Of a DNA stretch of 64,000 nt, positions 1 through 10,941 are shown one piece after another. Numbering within the stretch: position 1 is the stretch's first letter; the number at the start of each line of letters is the position of its first letter. The DNA comes from Heligmosomoides polygyrus polygyrus. Its lineage: Eukaryota > Nematoda > Chromadorea > Rhabditida > Heligmosomidae. The notes beneath the pieces were generated by a model, which was not told the origin of the DNA, did no database searches, and worked only from the letters and a program-made list of their open reading frames with translations. Location of the stretch: the NCBI GenBank assembly GCA_947396885.1, contig OX377205.1, positions 64,948,969-65,012,968 on the forward strand, given 5' to 3'. Made by a program: the position numbers and the translations under genes.

Positions 1-1438
1 CTATCAATCAAATAAAATTTGCGACGAGCTTTCCAAACGCGTGGTTCAATCTGCTCTTTGACGCACTAAATAATTGCTGCTTTGTTGCACTTCAAAACAG
101 AATTTAGATTATTTTTTCTCAAAAAAAAATTATGAAATTATTACACTTATTGAAGCAGCCGGACTAAAAGGTCTCAATAAAGTTATTCAAAACTTTCCTC
201 GGACAAAAAATTGTTCCTACCATCTTGGAAAGTCTTTGGTTTAGCACTTAAGAAGCTCTTTTCAATTTTGAAGACGTTTACTTTGATTTCAAAATTCATA
301 GGCTTGCTTAGAAGAGTGTTAAATTTGACGTGAAAAGTGTCCAATTTGTTTGAAAAGTGCAATTCGACGCGAAAATTGTGTATATTTTTGGGAATCCTTA
401 CGACTGGGGTCACAATTTTAAGAATTAGGGAATCTTTGTGATCTACCTAATCCAGAAAACCCAAAAACTCATCAAGATTTGGCAGCATGGGTCGATAATG
501 GTGGAAAAGTCGAAACGGGAGAGAAATGAGAGACTCATTGGTCATGCAGCCGAGTGCAATGTCTCTGTAGGGCATGTCAGGTCAGCGCAATTATGACAGA
601 AGGGGGCCTCTACATCAGTGCTCGATCTGCTGCGTCAAAATGTTGGTGTCCGAACTGGTTGAAAATTTTGAGCGAAAAATTACACAATTATAATTCTGGG
701 CTTTCCAGCCTTCATTCTGCGAAGACTCAGCATGAAACGTTGTTAAAACGCAGTCACACTTTTGTAGGAAGTCGTCACTTTAACCGGTTGAAATTGTGCC
801 GCCTGATCACCAGGCTTCTCGATATTTGATAACTAAAATCTCTACATTGTGTCTGGTAAGTCAACGTAATTTTAGACTAACTCGTTCGCTTAGGAGATAG
901 ATATTCGCAGCCGAAGAGTGCTGTTTACCAAATGTTCACTTGCAGTTTGATAAACTGCAGGAAACGCTCAAATTCCCAAAATCAACTCGCCACGTAAATT
1001 TTCTATGTCGTTTTCCTTCTTTAAACATGAGTAGATGGCAAGCTACAATCACAGCTTTTAGATTGAGAATTCTTCCGTTGAAAAAACGAAATCGGTTGAA
1101 GTTCAAAGTGAGCACCTTCCTGCCAAATTTGGTACCAAAAGAATTGTCGCAACCAGGGGAAGACCGTCAATGGCGGAAAAATAAAATTTAATTGGGTTTA
1201 AGAATTTTAAAATTCAACTGTGCAGCACCACTTGTGCCTGGGGACATAATTAAGCGAGACTCGGCGACGGTGTTGGGGTCAGGTCACAGTGATTAAGACC
1301 CCCTTAATTGCGGCACTGGTTTTCAGGCTTCCACATATTTTTGAATGACGATCGCATGCCCAATGGTAGGTAGGATGATGCTAGGCGCCTCTGAAAATTT
1401 TGGTGACAAAGTCTTTACTTTGGACAAAGTTATCATGA
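1..1438. other. Intergenic, no supported gene
   Basis: The longest open frames are short (under 95 codons), overlap one another on both strands, and show no recognisable motif, signal peptide or splice-bounded exon. Composition is moderately AT-rich with A/T runs. I see nothing beyond unique-looking non-coding DNA. Confidence 0.6.
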
Positions 1439-1469
1439 TGCGACGCAAAAAACGCGTTTTTGCGTCGCA
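1439..1469. repeat. 31-bp near-perfect palindrome
   Basis: Arms 1439-1451 and 1457-1469 (TGCGACGCAAAAA and its exact complement) flank the 5-base spacer ACGCG. The 13-bp arms are perfect and CpG-rich, unlike the surrounding AT-rich DNA. It could be a short cruciform, a binding site for a dimeric protein, or the scar of a small inverted element. No flanking duplication was seen. Confidence 0.7.
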
Positions 1470-1920
1470 AACGTCGTTTGGTTGAATGTTTAGCGGCGGT
1501 TATGTAGAATCTCGCCGAGAAGGTCCCTTTTAGGTTCCTCTCTCCCCACTAAAAACTCGGAAACTGAGCCTATTTGGGCGACCAGGGGCCTGATTCATCA
1601 GCGATTTACAGCAATTTGACAGATAAAATACACCCGAAATCCCTGATAGTGCGGCATATCAAGCGATATGGTTAAACATTTCGTTGTGCTATCGGAGATT
1701 TCGGCTGTATTTTCTCTGTTAAATTGAGCCGTTGATGAAGCCGGCCCCAGGAGGTGGGGAGGGCGTAGTTTAGCAATTTTTACAGGATGTAAGATCCCGT
1801 GCGGGAAGTCCAAAACTATAGTTAGTTTTTTTGAAATGCTCTTCCGTGGTCGAAAAAAGCATGTGGACGCGTGAGCGCGAGGTTCATGACGCTCTGCTGC
1901 CACACTGTACAATGTGGTCG

Positions 1921-1990
1921 GTTGGCGTAGTGGATGTGTTGTAGCTTCACAGGTGCATGATCGTGGGTTTAATCCCATATCGTCAGTGGG
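1921..1990 (+). other. tRNA-like module (pol III A/B boxes), left arm
   Basis: TTGGCGTAGTGG matches an A box (TGGCnnAGTGG) and GTGGGTTTAATCCCA about 40 bases later resembles a T arm and B box. The inverted copy in the right arm has the better B box, GGGTTCAACTCCC, on the minus strand near 2884-2900. A full cloverleaf acceptor stem was not found, so this is a tRNA-derived sequence, not a working tRNA. Internal pol III promoters of this sort drive SINE transcription. Confidence 0.55.
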
Positions 1991-2911
1991 ACCCTTTATC
2001 TCCATTTCTAGCGCATTTTTGAACAAAAACACGACAACAAATGTCGTTTACGTTCATCGATCTCTTTGAAAGTGGAAGGGTGAGAATTTTTGACTTCCAG
2101 GTTGAGCAAGTTAAAAAGTGCTGCCGTTTCCGTGATCAGCACCCCAATTAACCCAACGCATAAAGTTTTGGCTACATCGGTGCTTCTGACCTCATCGCCC
2201 TCACTCGAGTTTTCGCCTAGAGCGGGTTTTGCACCTCGGTCTTCATGGTCAAACAAGGGCGCTCATTTAGGTGTGAAGCCATTTGAGGTGGAAACCAAAT
2301 GAGTACGTTAAGCGGTGGAAGGCTACACAGAAAGTAAAATATCGGTGCTACCACGTCTTCTTTTGAAAGGGAGGTAAAGAGAAGCGTAGATGTTTAGATT
2401 GTGAGCAGTGTATTTCGCTTACATGCTTTTTTGCAATCCATCATCATTGTTGAAGAAGGTTGGTACATCACTGGTTATTCTTACAAGTTGGTTACTACGT
2501 TTTAGACTCCATCCATGTAAAGAATATAATAGAATTTGTTATCTACGACACCTCATATTGAAACAGCTTGACTGTTCGAGAATCAAAAGGGCCCATGCAC
2601 TGTACTGGCGAGGTCGAAAAAAGGAGGGCGATGAGGTCAGATGCACCAATACAGTCCAAACTTTATGTGTGAGATTAATTGGGATGCTGATCACCGAAAT
2701 GGTATCAGTTTTTGACTTGCTTATCCTGTAACTCAAAAATTCTCACCTTTCTATTTTCAAAGAGCTCGATGTACGTAAACGACATTTGTTTGCCATGTTT
2801 TTGTTAAGAAATGTGTTGGAAATGGGGATAAAGGGTCACACTGACGATAAATCGCCAAAATGCAAAAGCAAAAGCACAAGGGGAGTTGAACCCACGACCA
2901 TGCGTCTGTAA

Positions 2912-3797
2912 GGCCTATGTTATACTTCGGCGACGCGTCGCCGACGGTGCGACCCGTCACCGACAGCCCGTCACCGACGTCGCCGACGTCGCCACGGACG
3001 CGTGGTCGACGTTGGCGACGTCGTCAACAGATTCTGTGGCGGCGTCGGGGGCGACGTTGACAGGAGAGCATCGGAGCGCATTTTTAGCATCGGAGAGGGT
3101 CTTCAATGTCATCATTTGGTAACCAGTCTGCCCATAGAAAAGCTAAGTGATCACATCTGCCCCGAATTTACATACATTTTGAGCTTTTCTTAATCTTCAA
3201 AAGAAGTATTAATTCTTATTTCTTCTTAATGCTTCAAGACTTGATGATGATTTTTTGTTCTGTATGTACGGCAGTCTGCTCATCCATTGTTAATCTGCCG
3301 AATTTTCTCTTACTAACCAAATTTGGCTTTTAGAAGGATGGATAAGTGTTCAAAGGTTTCACTAGTAGCAATGTTAGAACCGTTCAAAAGTACCTGTATT
3401 TTTAGGATGCCCCCTATTTTTCGCAAGGCATAGTGTGTTTTTAAGTTTTAAACTTTAAAAGAAGCACAAATCAATCGATACGGTCACTTTGTAAAGAGAT
3501 TATAGGAAGTATTCAAGCGAAACACTTTCAATAGATTGTAAAATGCAAGATAACAGACGAGTGCATGGCGCAGTCTATCCCGATCATACGTCAAAAAAAG
3601 CGTCGGTTTAGCAAAGACCTTTTTCGTTAAATCGTATTTAAATTAAATTTACGCGGAACTCTCGAAGTTAAAAGGAAAATTTAACTCTTAATTAGTAAGA
3701 ATTCTATCTCGAAAAAGCTCCTCGCAGAGGTTTGCATTACTATTGCGGAGCTCTCGGCGACGTCTCCGCGACGCGTCGCCGAAGTATAACATAGGCC
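2912..3797. mobile_element. Harbinger-like MITE, 886 bp, TSD TAA
   Basis: Terminal inverted repeats of about 30 bp begin GGCCTATGTTATACTTCGGC at both ends, flanked by TAA at 2909-2911 and 3798-3800. The left arm of the host foldback supplies the empty site (one TAA-like triplet between the same flanks), which defines the ends to the base. Three-base TWA duplications and GG-starting TIRs are typical of PIF/Harbinger elements. There is no transposase: the interior has a GC-rich CGACG-repeat block near the left end and AT-rich sequence elsewhere. A smaller relative lies at 30132-30490 and a rearranged one at 58258-59340. Confidence 0.85.
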
Positions 3798-4048
3798 TAA
3801 AGCCACAACACTACCACTACGCCAACCGACCATATTGAACAGTGTGGCAGCAGAGCGTCATGAACTTCGCGCTCACGTGTCCACATGTTTTTTTCGACCA
3901 CGGAAGAGCATTCCAAAAAAGTAACTATAGTTTTGAACTTCCCACACAGGATCTTACATCCTGTAAAAATTGCTAAACTACGCCCTCCCCACCTCCTGGG
4001 GCCGGCTTCATCAACGGCTCAATTTAACAGAGAAAATACAGCCGAAAT

Positions 4049-4399
4049 ATGGATACGCCTCATCCAGCGACAGTCGGTACCCTGATCGGATGGCATTGTT
4101 CGATCTGCGCCCGGCTCGGTTATCATTAGCTTTCTTTATGAATTTTTAGTTGACTTGGCCAGTGTTTACTTTGGTGTGAGAATATAGGTCTTCAATATTA
4201 GTCTTGCACCACAGCGTAATTCTTTTTCAAAATTTTATTGTTTCTTTTGTGAACGACTTCAATCTACAAAGTAGCTACCATTTACATTTACACCCTTCTG
4301 CCATCTGACATAAGGATCGTGAAATCCTTTCTTCCAGAATGAAGTCAGCTATGACCCGAAGAAGTGCTCCACCTCGGATTCCAGTTCGGTTGCGTCGTT
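4049..4399. other. Intergenic, nothing recognised
   Basis: No ORF with a recognisable product, no direct or inverted repeat that I could pair inside the window. Confidence 0.5.
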
Positions 4400-4570
4400 G
4401 AAGCACCACATTGGGCCGAGGGGCAGCAAGGTCGTGAACATTGCGCTCACGCGCCCACACGCTTTTTTCGACCTCAGAAGAGCATTCCGAAAAAAGTAAC
4501 TATGGTTTTGGACTCCCCACACGGGACCCTACATCCTGTAAAAATTGCATCGCAAAAGCTCACCGTCAGT
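4400..4570 (-). repeat. Solo copy of the foldback arm body
   Basis: The stretch containing GAAGAGCATTCC, a run ending in AACTATGGTTTTGGACT and CCTACATCCTGTAAAAATTG matches 3850-3985 in the same orientation, about 80% by eye, and more distantly 27130-27290 and 27820-27950. It lacks a clear tRNA-like module and an inverted partner, so it is a fragment or a decayed arm. Confidence 0.6.
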
Positions 4571-5304
4571 TTGGAGGCTCTATTTGTTAGTTCTACATGT
4601 TGTTGCCCAAATATTGTGTTTCGGGAACAAAGCGGCACGGAGGGGGTCATCTTGTAAAGCAACCCTAAACGGCGTACTTTCCTGCACGATATCAAAAATT
4701 TACACTGCACTGGTGTCCTCTACCACAGTGGTGAGCTAGCTAGGCCACTTCTGATGTGATTGGACATTCATGTGCCTTCTTACTAAGGCGGATAACCACT
4801 TAATACATGGTGAACCCTCCGAACTGTTTTGCTCCGAGTTTCGTTATGTCGGGAAATCATTTAAGAGCGATCGCCTCCAACTAGGATTGCACTGAAAGCT
4901 ATCCCAAACTTTCTTGAACAAATAATATTTTAATTACTTTGGAGAGTGTAAGAAACTGGTTTGAGCGGAAAGTCGTTCGTCTTGATTTCAGAAGAATGAC
5001 AGTGGTTAGGAAGTATGCAAAACTTGATGTAAAAAGTGATCAATTTGATGTGAGAATGGCATATAGTGTTGCGAACTCTGCTCATGGCTACGAGCGAAGA
5101 GTAGAAGAGCAGGTCTGACTACGAAACGCAGGCGGTATCGTTTTCCTTTTCACGTTCTGTGGTGTAGGATCAAAATTGAGCCATGGTGGCGTCCTATCGG
5201 GAATGACCTAGAACTTGCACTTCCCTTCGAATAGCACTATAGCGAAGACTGCGTTATGGGCGGCGCGACAGGAAGTACATTATATTTATGCTCGAATGAC
5301 CCAT
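4571..5304. other. Intergenic, nothing recognised
   Basis: Only short overlapping frames without motifs. No repeat partner was identified within the window. Confidence 0.5.
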
Positions 5305-5600
5305 TTGAATAGGTATTCGAATGATTTTTATTCGAATACTCGAATTCAAATCGCGTTTTTCGAATGTATTCGAATTCGAATCTTCAAAAAATCGCGTTTT
5401 TCAAATGTATTCGAATTCGATTATTCGAAAAATCGCGTTTTCGAATGTATTCGAATTCGAATCTTCAAAAAATCGCGTTTTTCGAATGTATACGAATTCG
5501 AATATTCAAAAAATCTCGTTTTTCAAATATATTCGATTTCGAATGCTCGAAAACTTTCGGCATTCGAATATTCAAAACTTCTCAGGAAGCCAAAATTATT
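5305..5600. repeat. 41-bp TTCGAA-rich minisatellite, array 1
   Basis: About five to six diverged units with a 40-41 bp period, each holding ATCGCGTTTTTCGAATGTAT followed by TCGAATTCGAAT and CTTCAAAAA. The anchor TCGCGTT recurs near 5351, 5392, 5433 and 5473. Because TTCGAATTCGAA is self-complementary, all frames stay open and give spurious repetitive peptides. The same unit forms a second array at 10395-10650. Confidence 0.8.
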
Positions 5601-6235
5601 CGAGTATTCGAAAAGTGTCATTCGAATGCCCAATGATAATTTGTGTAACGGCGCATTTTGAGTAGGCTTGTTAGGTTCTTCGGGTAATTAAGATCTCCAA
5701 AACGGTTCTTTCTGTGGAACAAAGCTCCGGTGCAATAGTAGCTCCGTGCTGGGATACTGAGCTCCTCATCGATTCCGACCATTTCCCAAAAGCCTTTCTG
5801 TCAAAAGGGAGAACTTCAGCAACGTGTCACAATGTTGAATGGCAGAAATTTTTCCACGCATATCGTTGCACTGGCGAATGACCGATCAGGGATGCCTAAT
5901 CGTCATCGACCGAAAAACTATCAAATGATTGCCTGATCTATCTTTGGCACGTCTTCTGATTTACACCTGCGGCTGAGCTTCTAAATCCAAACACGCGTTG
6001 GACAACATCGTAGCACGATTTCTGAATCACAACGCGCCCTGGACACTTTCAAAACACCGGTAATATTAGTCGATGTCGATTGCCTGATCGATCTGTGAAA
6101 CTGTCTTCTGACGTCCGGCGCTCGCTGGAGACCTCTGGATATTTTCCGGTGTTTTTTGAACCTATTTTATGCTTATTTCATGCACCTGTTTTTACAGTAA
6201 TCTCTGATATCAAATTTGTGATGTATATTTTCATC
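5601..6235. other. Intergenic spacer before the CR1 relic
   Basis: No coding similarity. CR1 homology begins abruptly near 6236, so this is probably flanking DNA at the 5' truncation point. Confidence 0.45.
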
Positions 6236-8580
6236 CTTCAGAAGTCTGTAAGATTCTCAAACAAATTAAGCATTCCGTTGTTGAACCGTATGATGGTATC
6301 CCTCCTATATTGTTCAAAAAATGCGCCGAGTCACTTTCGAAGCCTCTGGCGTTTATCTTCAATGCTTTCATGATGTTTGGTGAAGTGCCAGATGTTTAGA
6401 AAGATGCACTAGTAACGGCAATCCCAAAGAGTCCTGACACTCAATTGGTGTCACAGTACCGTCCCATAAGCATTACTCCCACGCCGATTAAGGTGATGGA
6501 AAAGATTATAAGGAGGAAGCTTCTATCGTGGGTAGAAAAATTCCGGCTTATTCCTCCCGAACAACATGGCTTTCTTGCTGGGCTTTCCACAACCACAAAT
6601 GTTGTTGATACCTTATTTGATTGTATATTGGCACTCGATCAAGGAATGTCAGTCGATGTTGTTTATCTTGATCTTTCGAAGGCTTTTGATAAAGTGTGCC
6701 ACGCCAAGCTGATTGATAGACTCAAGATGTTAGGAATTAATGGTCACTTATTAGATTGGTTCATTTCGTATTTAAGTGACAGGCATATGACTGTTAAAGT
6801 TGGTAATGATTTCTCACAACGCCTTCGTTTTACTAGCGGTGTCCCACAAGGCGGGGTTCTGTCACCTTTGTTGTTCCTACTTTATACAATGGATCTGCCC
6901 AAATTTTCTTCTACTTCGCAGTTTGTTAAAATAAAGATTTTTGCGGACAACATAAAAATTTACGGGATCTACAATGACGACAATTCTTTTAAAGTCAGCT
7001 CCGAACTCGAGAGATCAATTGCGAAATTACACGACTATACCTCATCCTGGAATTTGACTATGAATCCCGATAAAAGCTTTGTTATGCACATCGGAAAAGG
7101 AGCTGCAAGAGATTACAGTATTAATGGAGTACCTCTAAAGAGTATTCCCTTAGCTAAAGATCTTGGTGTGATGATCGATTCCAGGCCATCCTTTTCGGAG
7201 CACATAACTCATGCGGTAAAAAAGGCATACGCTGTTCTTTTTTTACTTTTCCGTAGTATTCAGGCTGACGATCCTCTGCTTCTTACACGTTTATATAAAA
7301 CCTACGTGCTACCTCACCTTAACTATTGTTCACAAGCGTGGAGCCCGTCTAAGAAGAGGCAGATCCTTCAGCTCGAAAAAGTGCAGAAAACTTTCACTAA
7401 AATGGTGTTTTATCGAGCTTACAAAAAGGATAGCGCTGCCCGCATACCTGATTACTGCCAGCGCTTAAAAGCACTAGGGCTGAAAAGCTTGCGTTTTAGA
7501 AGAGCGGCTGCAGACCTAGTTTTCTGCTTCCGAATATTACGTAAAGAAGATAGATTACCAGCTAGTAAGTATTGGGTATTCAGGCCTTGTAGCATTCGTA
7601 CTGGTGGTTTTAATCTGCATTATGTTTGTATTAGGAATAATAATTACAGCAAGCTGTTTAACTTTTTATTCTTTAGAGTCGCACGGTGGATGGAACTTCT
7701 ACCAACTGAAGTTTTGCAATCCGAGAATAGCCTTGTTTTCAAAAAGAAATTGGAGAATCTTGATTTATTACAGCTTCAAGAGTAAGAGTATTTAAACAAT
7801 TAGTTTCAGACTTGCGAGTATGAATGCTTCAACTTCATTACACGGTTTTCATGGTGTTCCCCGTTTATGTCGTTGGATGGATGTGCCTTATTCCTCCTTC
7901 AGCATAACTTGCTTGACCACTGCGCCTTCCCATTTATTCAATGTTTAGTGTTTAGTTCCTTAAGTTTTTTGTTGATGTTTGCTTTGCGTTTACTTTTGAC
8001 GACTTTATTTCTGCTCCTGTTGCGTTGACTTACTTCGTTCCGCTTACTTAAGCTTCTCAGCCTTGAGTTTTTTCTATGTATTTCTCTCCATCGTTTAGAT
8101 CAGATTGATCGTTGATGGGAGCCCCCGGATACTCACTCATCTGCAAGATTTTGGTAGAGAATATCGCCCTCTGGAGGCTGTTCTAGCGTACGCTAGGCTA
8201 ATTGAAGTTATCACTGTTGTCCTATCTGCTGGTTCCACGGGGGTGGTTGGCATACCCGTGTCCCGAAGCTCCAGCAGTGGCCTATGATACCAGAAATGGA
8301 ATGAGGGTACCATGGTCAACTGGTACGGATAACAGACTATCGCATTAGCTACGTATGCGTGCAGCAACCATTAGACTAGGAATATCTCTCGATTTTTTTT
8401 CAGAGCATAAAGGCTCTTCATTGCGATTAATCTGGTCTTCATCATTATTACTGCTCTTATTGTTGCTGTTTTTTTTTCTGTGTTTTCTAACCCTTCTGCT
8501 TTAGCAACATATGTTGTATAGTTGTTTTATGGCACACTCTCTGTAGTGTACTAAATAAATAAATAAAATAAATAAATAAA
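6236..8580 (+). mobile_element. 5'-truncated CR1-like LINE, copy 1
   Basis: Homology to the CR1-like element at 31050-38400 starts inside the reverse transcriptase near 6236 and runs through its C-terminus and a 3' UTR to a TAAATAAATAAA-type tail at about 8553-8580. ORF1 and the endonuclease are absent, as expected for incomplete target-primed reverse transcription. The 3' UTR (7790-8550) has no gene. No clean target-site duplication was found. Confidence 0.8.
6445..7785 (+). pseudogene. CR1-like reverse transcriptase (446 codons open)
   Basis: RNA-directed DNA polymerase fragment of a non-LTR retrotransposon. Readable motifs in order: YRPISI (near residue 5), PEQHGFLAG (38-46), VYLDLSKAFDKV (74-85), SGVPQGGVLSPLLF (130-143) and the catalytic box. 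That box reads FADN, where active enzymes have a YADD-type box, so the second catalytic aspartate is asparagine. C-terminal thumb/connector motifs (LPHLNYCSQAWSP) follow. Upstream in the same frame (6236-6444) RT sequence continues but is broken by a TAG after GEVPDV. The long frame suggests a recent insertion, but it lacks the 5' part and should be inactive. Confidence 0.85.
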
Positions 8581-9007
8581 GCGGCGATCGACAGCTGTTA
8601 GTGTGTTTTATGATAATGATGATGATGATGAGAGATTTTTTAAGATCACCTTAGATTATGTACATAAAAGTTAATTTGATCTGGACCAATTTTAAATTCC
8701 ACTCAAGCTGTTTTGTAAGCTAGTTTCGCATCTAATGAGAATAAAGGATGAAGGGCAGCAGAAAGTAAGATAAAGATAAATTCTTGTTTGAGAGTGCCAA
8801 GCATTAGGCTTTGTCTATGTTCAAATTTGAATACAGCAAAAATAATTTTAGAGGGACATCAGTTATTTAAACCATTTAGATACATGGATAATATACCTAT
8901 AGTTCATAACTTCACTGAAGGCACCATATATAGAAAATACTCTTAGATTAGTGTACCAAATCCCACTTGCCTTTAAAAACACACATACCACTGAACACAC
9001 GTGTGAT
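8581..9007. other. AT-rich spacer
   Basis: Contains a short GATGATGAT run and AT-rich sequence. Reading across 8780-9007 shows scattered codons that may belong to the degraded retroelement fragment that follows, but stops are frequent. Confidence 0.4.
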
Positions 9008-9300
9008 TACCTGGATCTAATCTTAAAAATTGTAAATAACCAAGTATTATAGAAACCAACTTGTATAATAAAACAGATTCTTTTCACTTTAAAGTTAATA
9101 AGTTCTCACACATGGATACTGAAGTTTCTATCAGAGTTAAGCGTAATGTCATATACACAGAAATCCTTAGAATAGCAAATGCTTGCTCAAAATTTGAATA
9201 TTTTTGTAAGAAATTAAGAGATTTTTATAAAGTTCTTGTAAATAAGGGATTTAGAGATTTTATCGTCAATACCATTGGTAGATGCATTGTTAAAAAATAG
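9008..9300 (+). pseudogene. AT-rich relic resembling an RT C-terminal tail
   Basis: A frame of about 80 codons contains LYNKTDSFHFKVNKF, then VIYTEILRIANACSKFE and FYKVLVNKGF. Just upstream, DYLDLILKI is readable in the same frame, with stops between. The order D-x-L, then (I/L)Y-x-K-x-D-x-F-x-F, then a helical ...LRIA..C..(F/V)..F...L...L...GF tail, recalls the C-terminal region of a class of retroelement reverse transcriptases, from memory of the pattern only. The A/T-rich codon use differs from the CR1 and RTE copies here. The assignment is tentative. Confidence 0.35.
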
Positions 9301-10394
9301 ACAAATATTGTATAAATACAACTTGCTAGACGATAGCAAAAAGGTTATAAACTTTGTGTCAACATTAAGCTGAATTTAGAAATTTACTAAAATTTACTCT
9401 TCCATCATTAAAGTGTTCACATATGTGTGTGTTCATGTTCATGAAGCTGTGCTTCTGCAGTTTAATACAAAATTTAAACCAATCATTTAGATTCAAAAAT
9501 TATAAATTAAAGCTAATAATTTAGATTAAGATAGAAAATAGTGCCGCCGTGATATCATTGCTAGCAAAACAAAATGACTTACACTGTAGAATGATAATAG
9601 CCATCCGTTCTGATAGCGAGTACTGTACTACAGTGAAGTTATTTTTGTCAAAATGAAGACTAGAGTCAGCTGATCGTCAGCTGATCGACTACTTTGAGTT
9701 TAAAAACCTTTATAATTTTAGCTTAATTTTAATATATAATTAAATAAATTATATATTAATATAAATAAACTATTAAAACTAAATATAAAATATAAAAATA
9801 GTTTAAAAATAAAAATAAAAAAGCGTTTTACGTTTAAAATTGTCAGGATCTGAATTAGTAAATTAATAATTATCCGAAAATGTTGTAACACCTTCCTCTT
9901 CACTGATGATCTACCGGGAACATGTTATAACAAAAAGGTTCGTCTAAGGATAGGTCGCGAAACGAACCTTTTTGAAATAGGAAAATGTGTAGCTTTATTC
10001 ATTACGCTTTGAATTTTCTTTATTTTATTACTGCGCCTGTGCAAAGCGGCCAAGGAGGAAAATGAATTGTTAACTGCGGAAAAAAAACTTGAAAATGATG
10101 ATTGAAGCGGTGTTTCAAACGGATGCTATTTCTCCTTCTTAGGATGGGATTGAGAGTCAGCAGGGTGCGCCTCGGTATTCTGCCACGTCCGGTGTCTCCT
10201 TGGGCAGTACAGTGCCTCATGGAGTCGATCTTGAGTCACGCCACTCGTAATGATGCTCTTCTCCTCCTCCGTGGTCGCTGAATGCTCTGCTCACAAGGGG
10301 GTTTATGAGAGGCCTGTCGATAAAAACCTCGTGCTCAATTAGGATCCGTTATGCGGTCGTCTGTCATGTTTATTTTATGCAGCCTAATTTTTCA
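9301..10394. other. Very AT-rich spacer with one hairpin
   Basis: 9715-9860 is extremely A/T-rich (TAAATATAAAATA-type) with no coding content. A duplicated GTCAGCTGATC lies near 9667-9688. A 13-bp hairpin at 9931-9974 is listed separately. 10020-10340 has no recognisable gene. Confidence 0.5.
9931..9974. repeat. 13-bp perfect hairpin
   Basis: CAAAAAGGTTCGT (9931-9943) pairs exactly with ACGAACCTTTTTG (9962-9974) around an 18-base loop. It stands at the edge of the AT-rich block. It could be the remains of a short TIR element or a structured transcript; no flanking duplication was seen. Confidence 0.6.
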
Positions 10395-10650
10395 TTCAAA
10401 TACGAATATTCGAATCGAATATTCGAATTCGAACATTCGAGAAGTCGTCTTTTTCGAATGTATTCGAATTCGAATGTTTAAAAAATCGCGTTTTTTTGAG
10501 TGTATTCGAATTCGAATATTCAAAAAATTGTGTTTTTCGAATGCATTTCGAATATTCAGAGAAGCCACGTTTTCCGAATATATTCCGCTTCGAATGTTCG
10601 AAAATTTTCCGTATTCGAAACCGTTCGAATATTCGAGATTTTTGAGAGAG
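10395..10650. repeat. 41-bp TTCGAA-rich minisatellite, array 2
   Basis: Same unit as 5305-5600 (TCGAATTCGAAT, then T(G/A)TTCA/GAAAA, then CG(C/T)GTTTTT), more diverged, with about five units. Open frames on both strands are by-products of the palindromic core. Confidence 0.75.
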
Positions 10651-10941
10651 CATAGCATAAGTATAAGGTACATCCCTCTCCTGCTGGTGAGCGTGGCATC
10701 GGGAGGTACAGCCGCTGTTCTGACGACCAAAAACCTTTGTTTCGCGTGTAATAGGTTTCCTAAGGCAGCCGTTAGACTCTCGATGAAGCCTAAGGGGTTA
10801 GAGGTGGGTGAGCAAGGAGGATAAGAGGAGGATCGCACGTCTCCCAGCAGGGGCGGGTGTACATCTTGACCGTCATCTGTGTTATGTTATATGCATTCTC
10901 AACAGGTGTTGGTTTGTATTGTTGTAAGGGAAAGCTGTCCA
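10651..10941. other. Spacer, nothing recognised
   Basis: No repeat partner or coding evidence between the minisatellite and the TIR element. Confidence 0.4.

Larger units (their letters stand above)
1699..4048. repeat. Foldback element with tRNA-like arms
   Basis: The stretch 1699-2220 reappears inverted as 2610-2908 plus 3801-4048. The outer part (1699-1950 against 3801-4048) is about 85-90% identical by eye. The inner part (2040-2220 against 2610-2790) is more diverged. The right arm is interrupted by a MITE at 2912-3797; without it the element is about 1.46 kb with a centre near 2230-2610. Each arm carries a tRNA-like A-box/B-box module. A related unit lies at 4400-4570 and a second foldback of the same family at 27115-27960. 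No protein is encoded; the open frames in the arms are mirror copies of the repeat. Confidence 0.75.

Noticed and set aside
5215..5661. Long overlapping frames rich in Phe, Ser, Lys and Ile
   Set aside because: They arise from the self-complementary TTCGAA minisatellite, which keeps all frames open; the same occurs at 10351-10838.
8540..8585. Microsatellite AAAT array as an independent repeat
   Set aside because: It is the 3' tail of the CR1 copy ending there, as expected for this LINE group.
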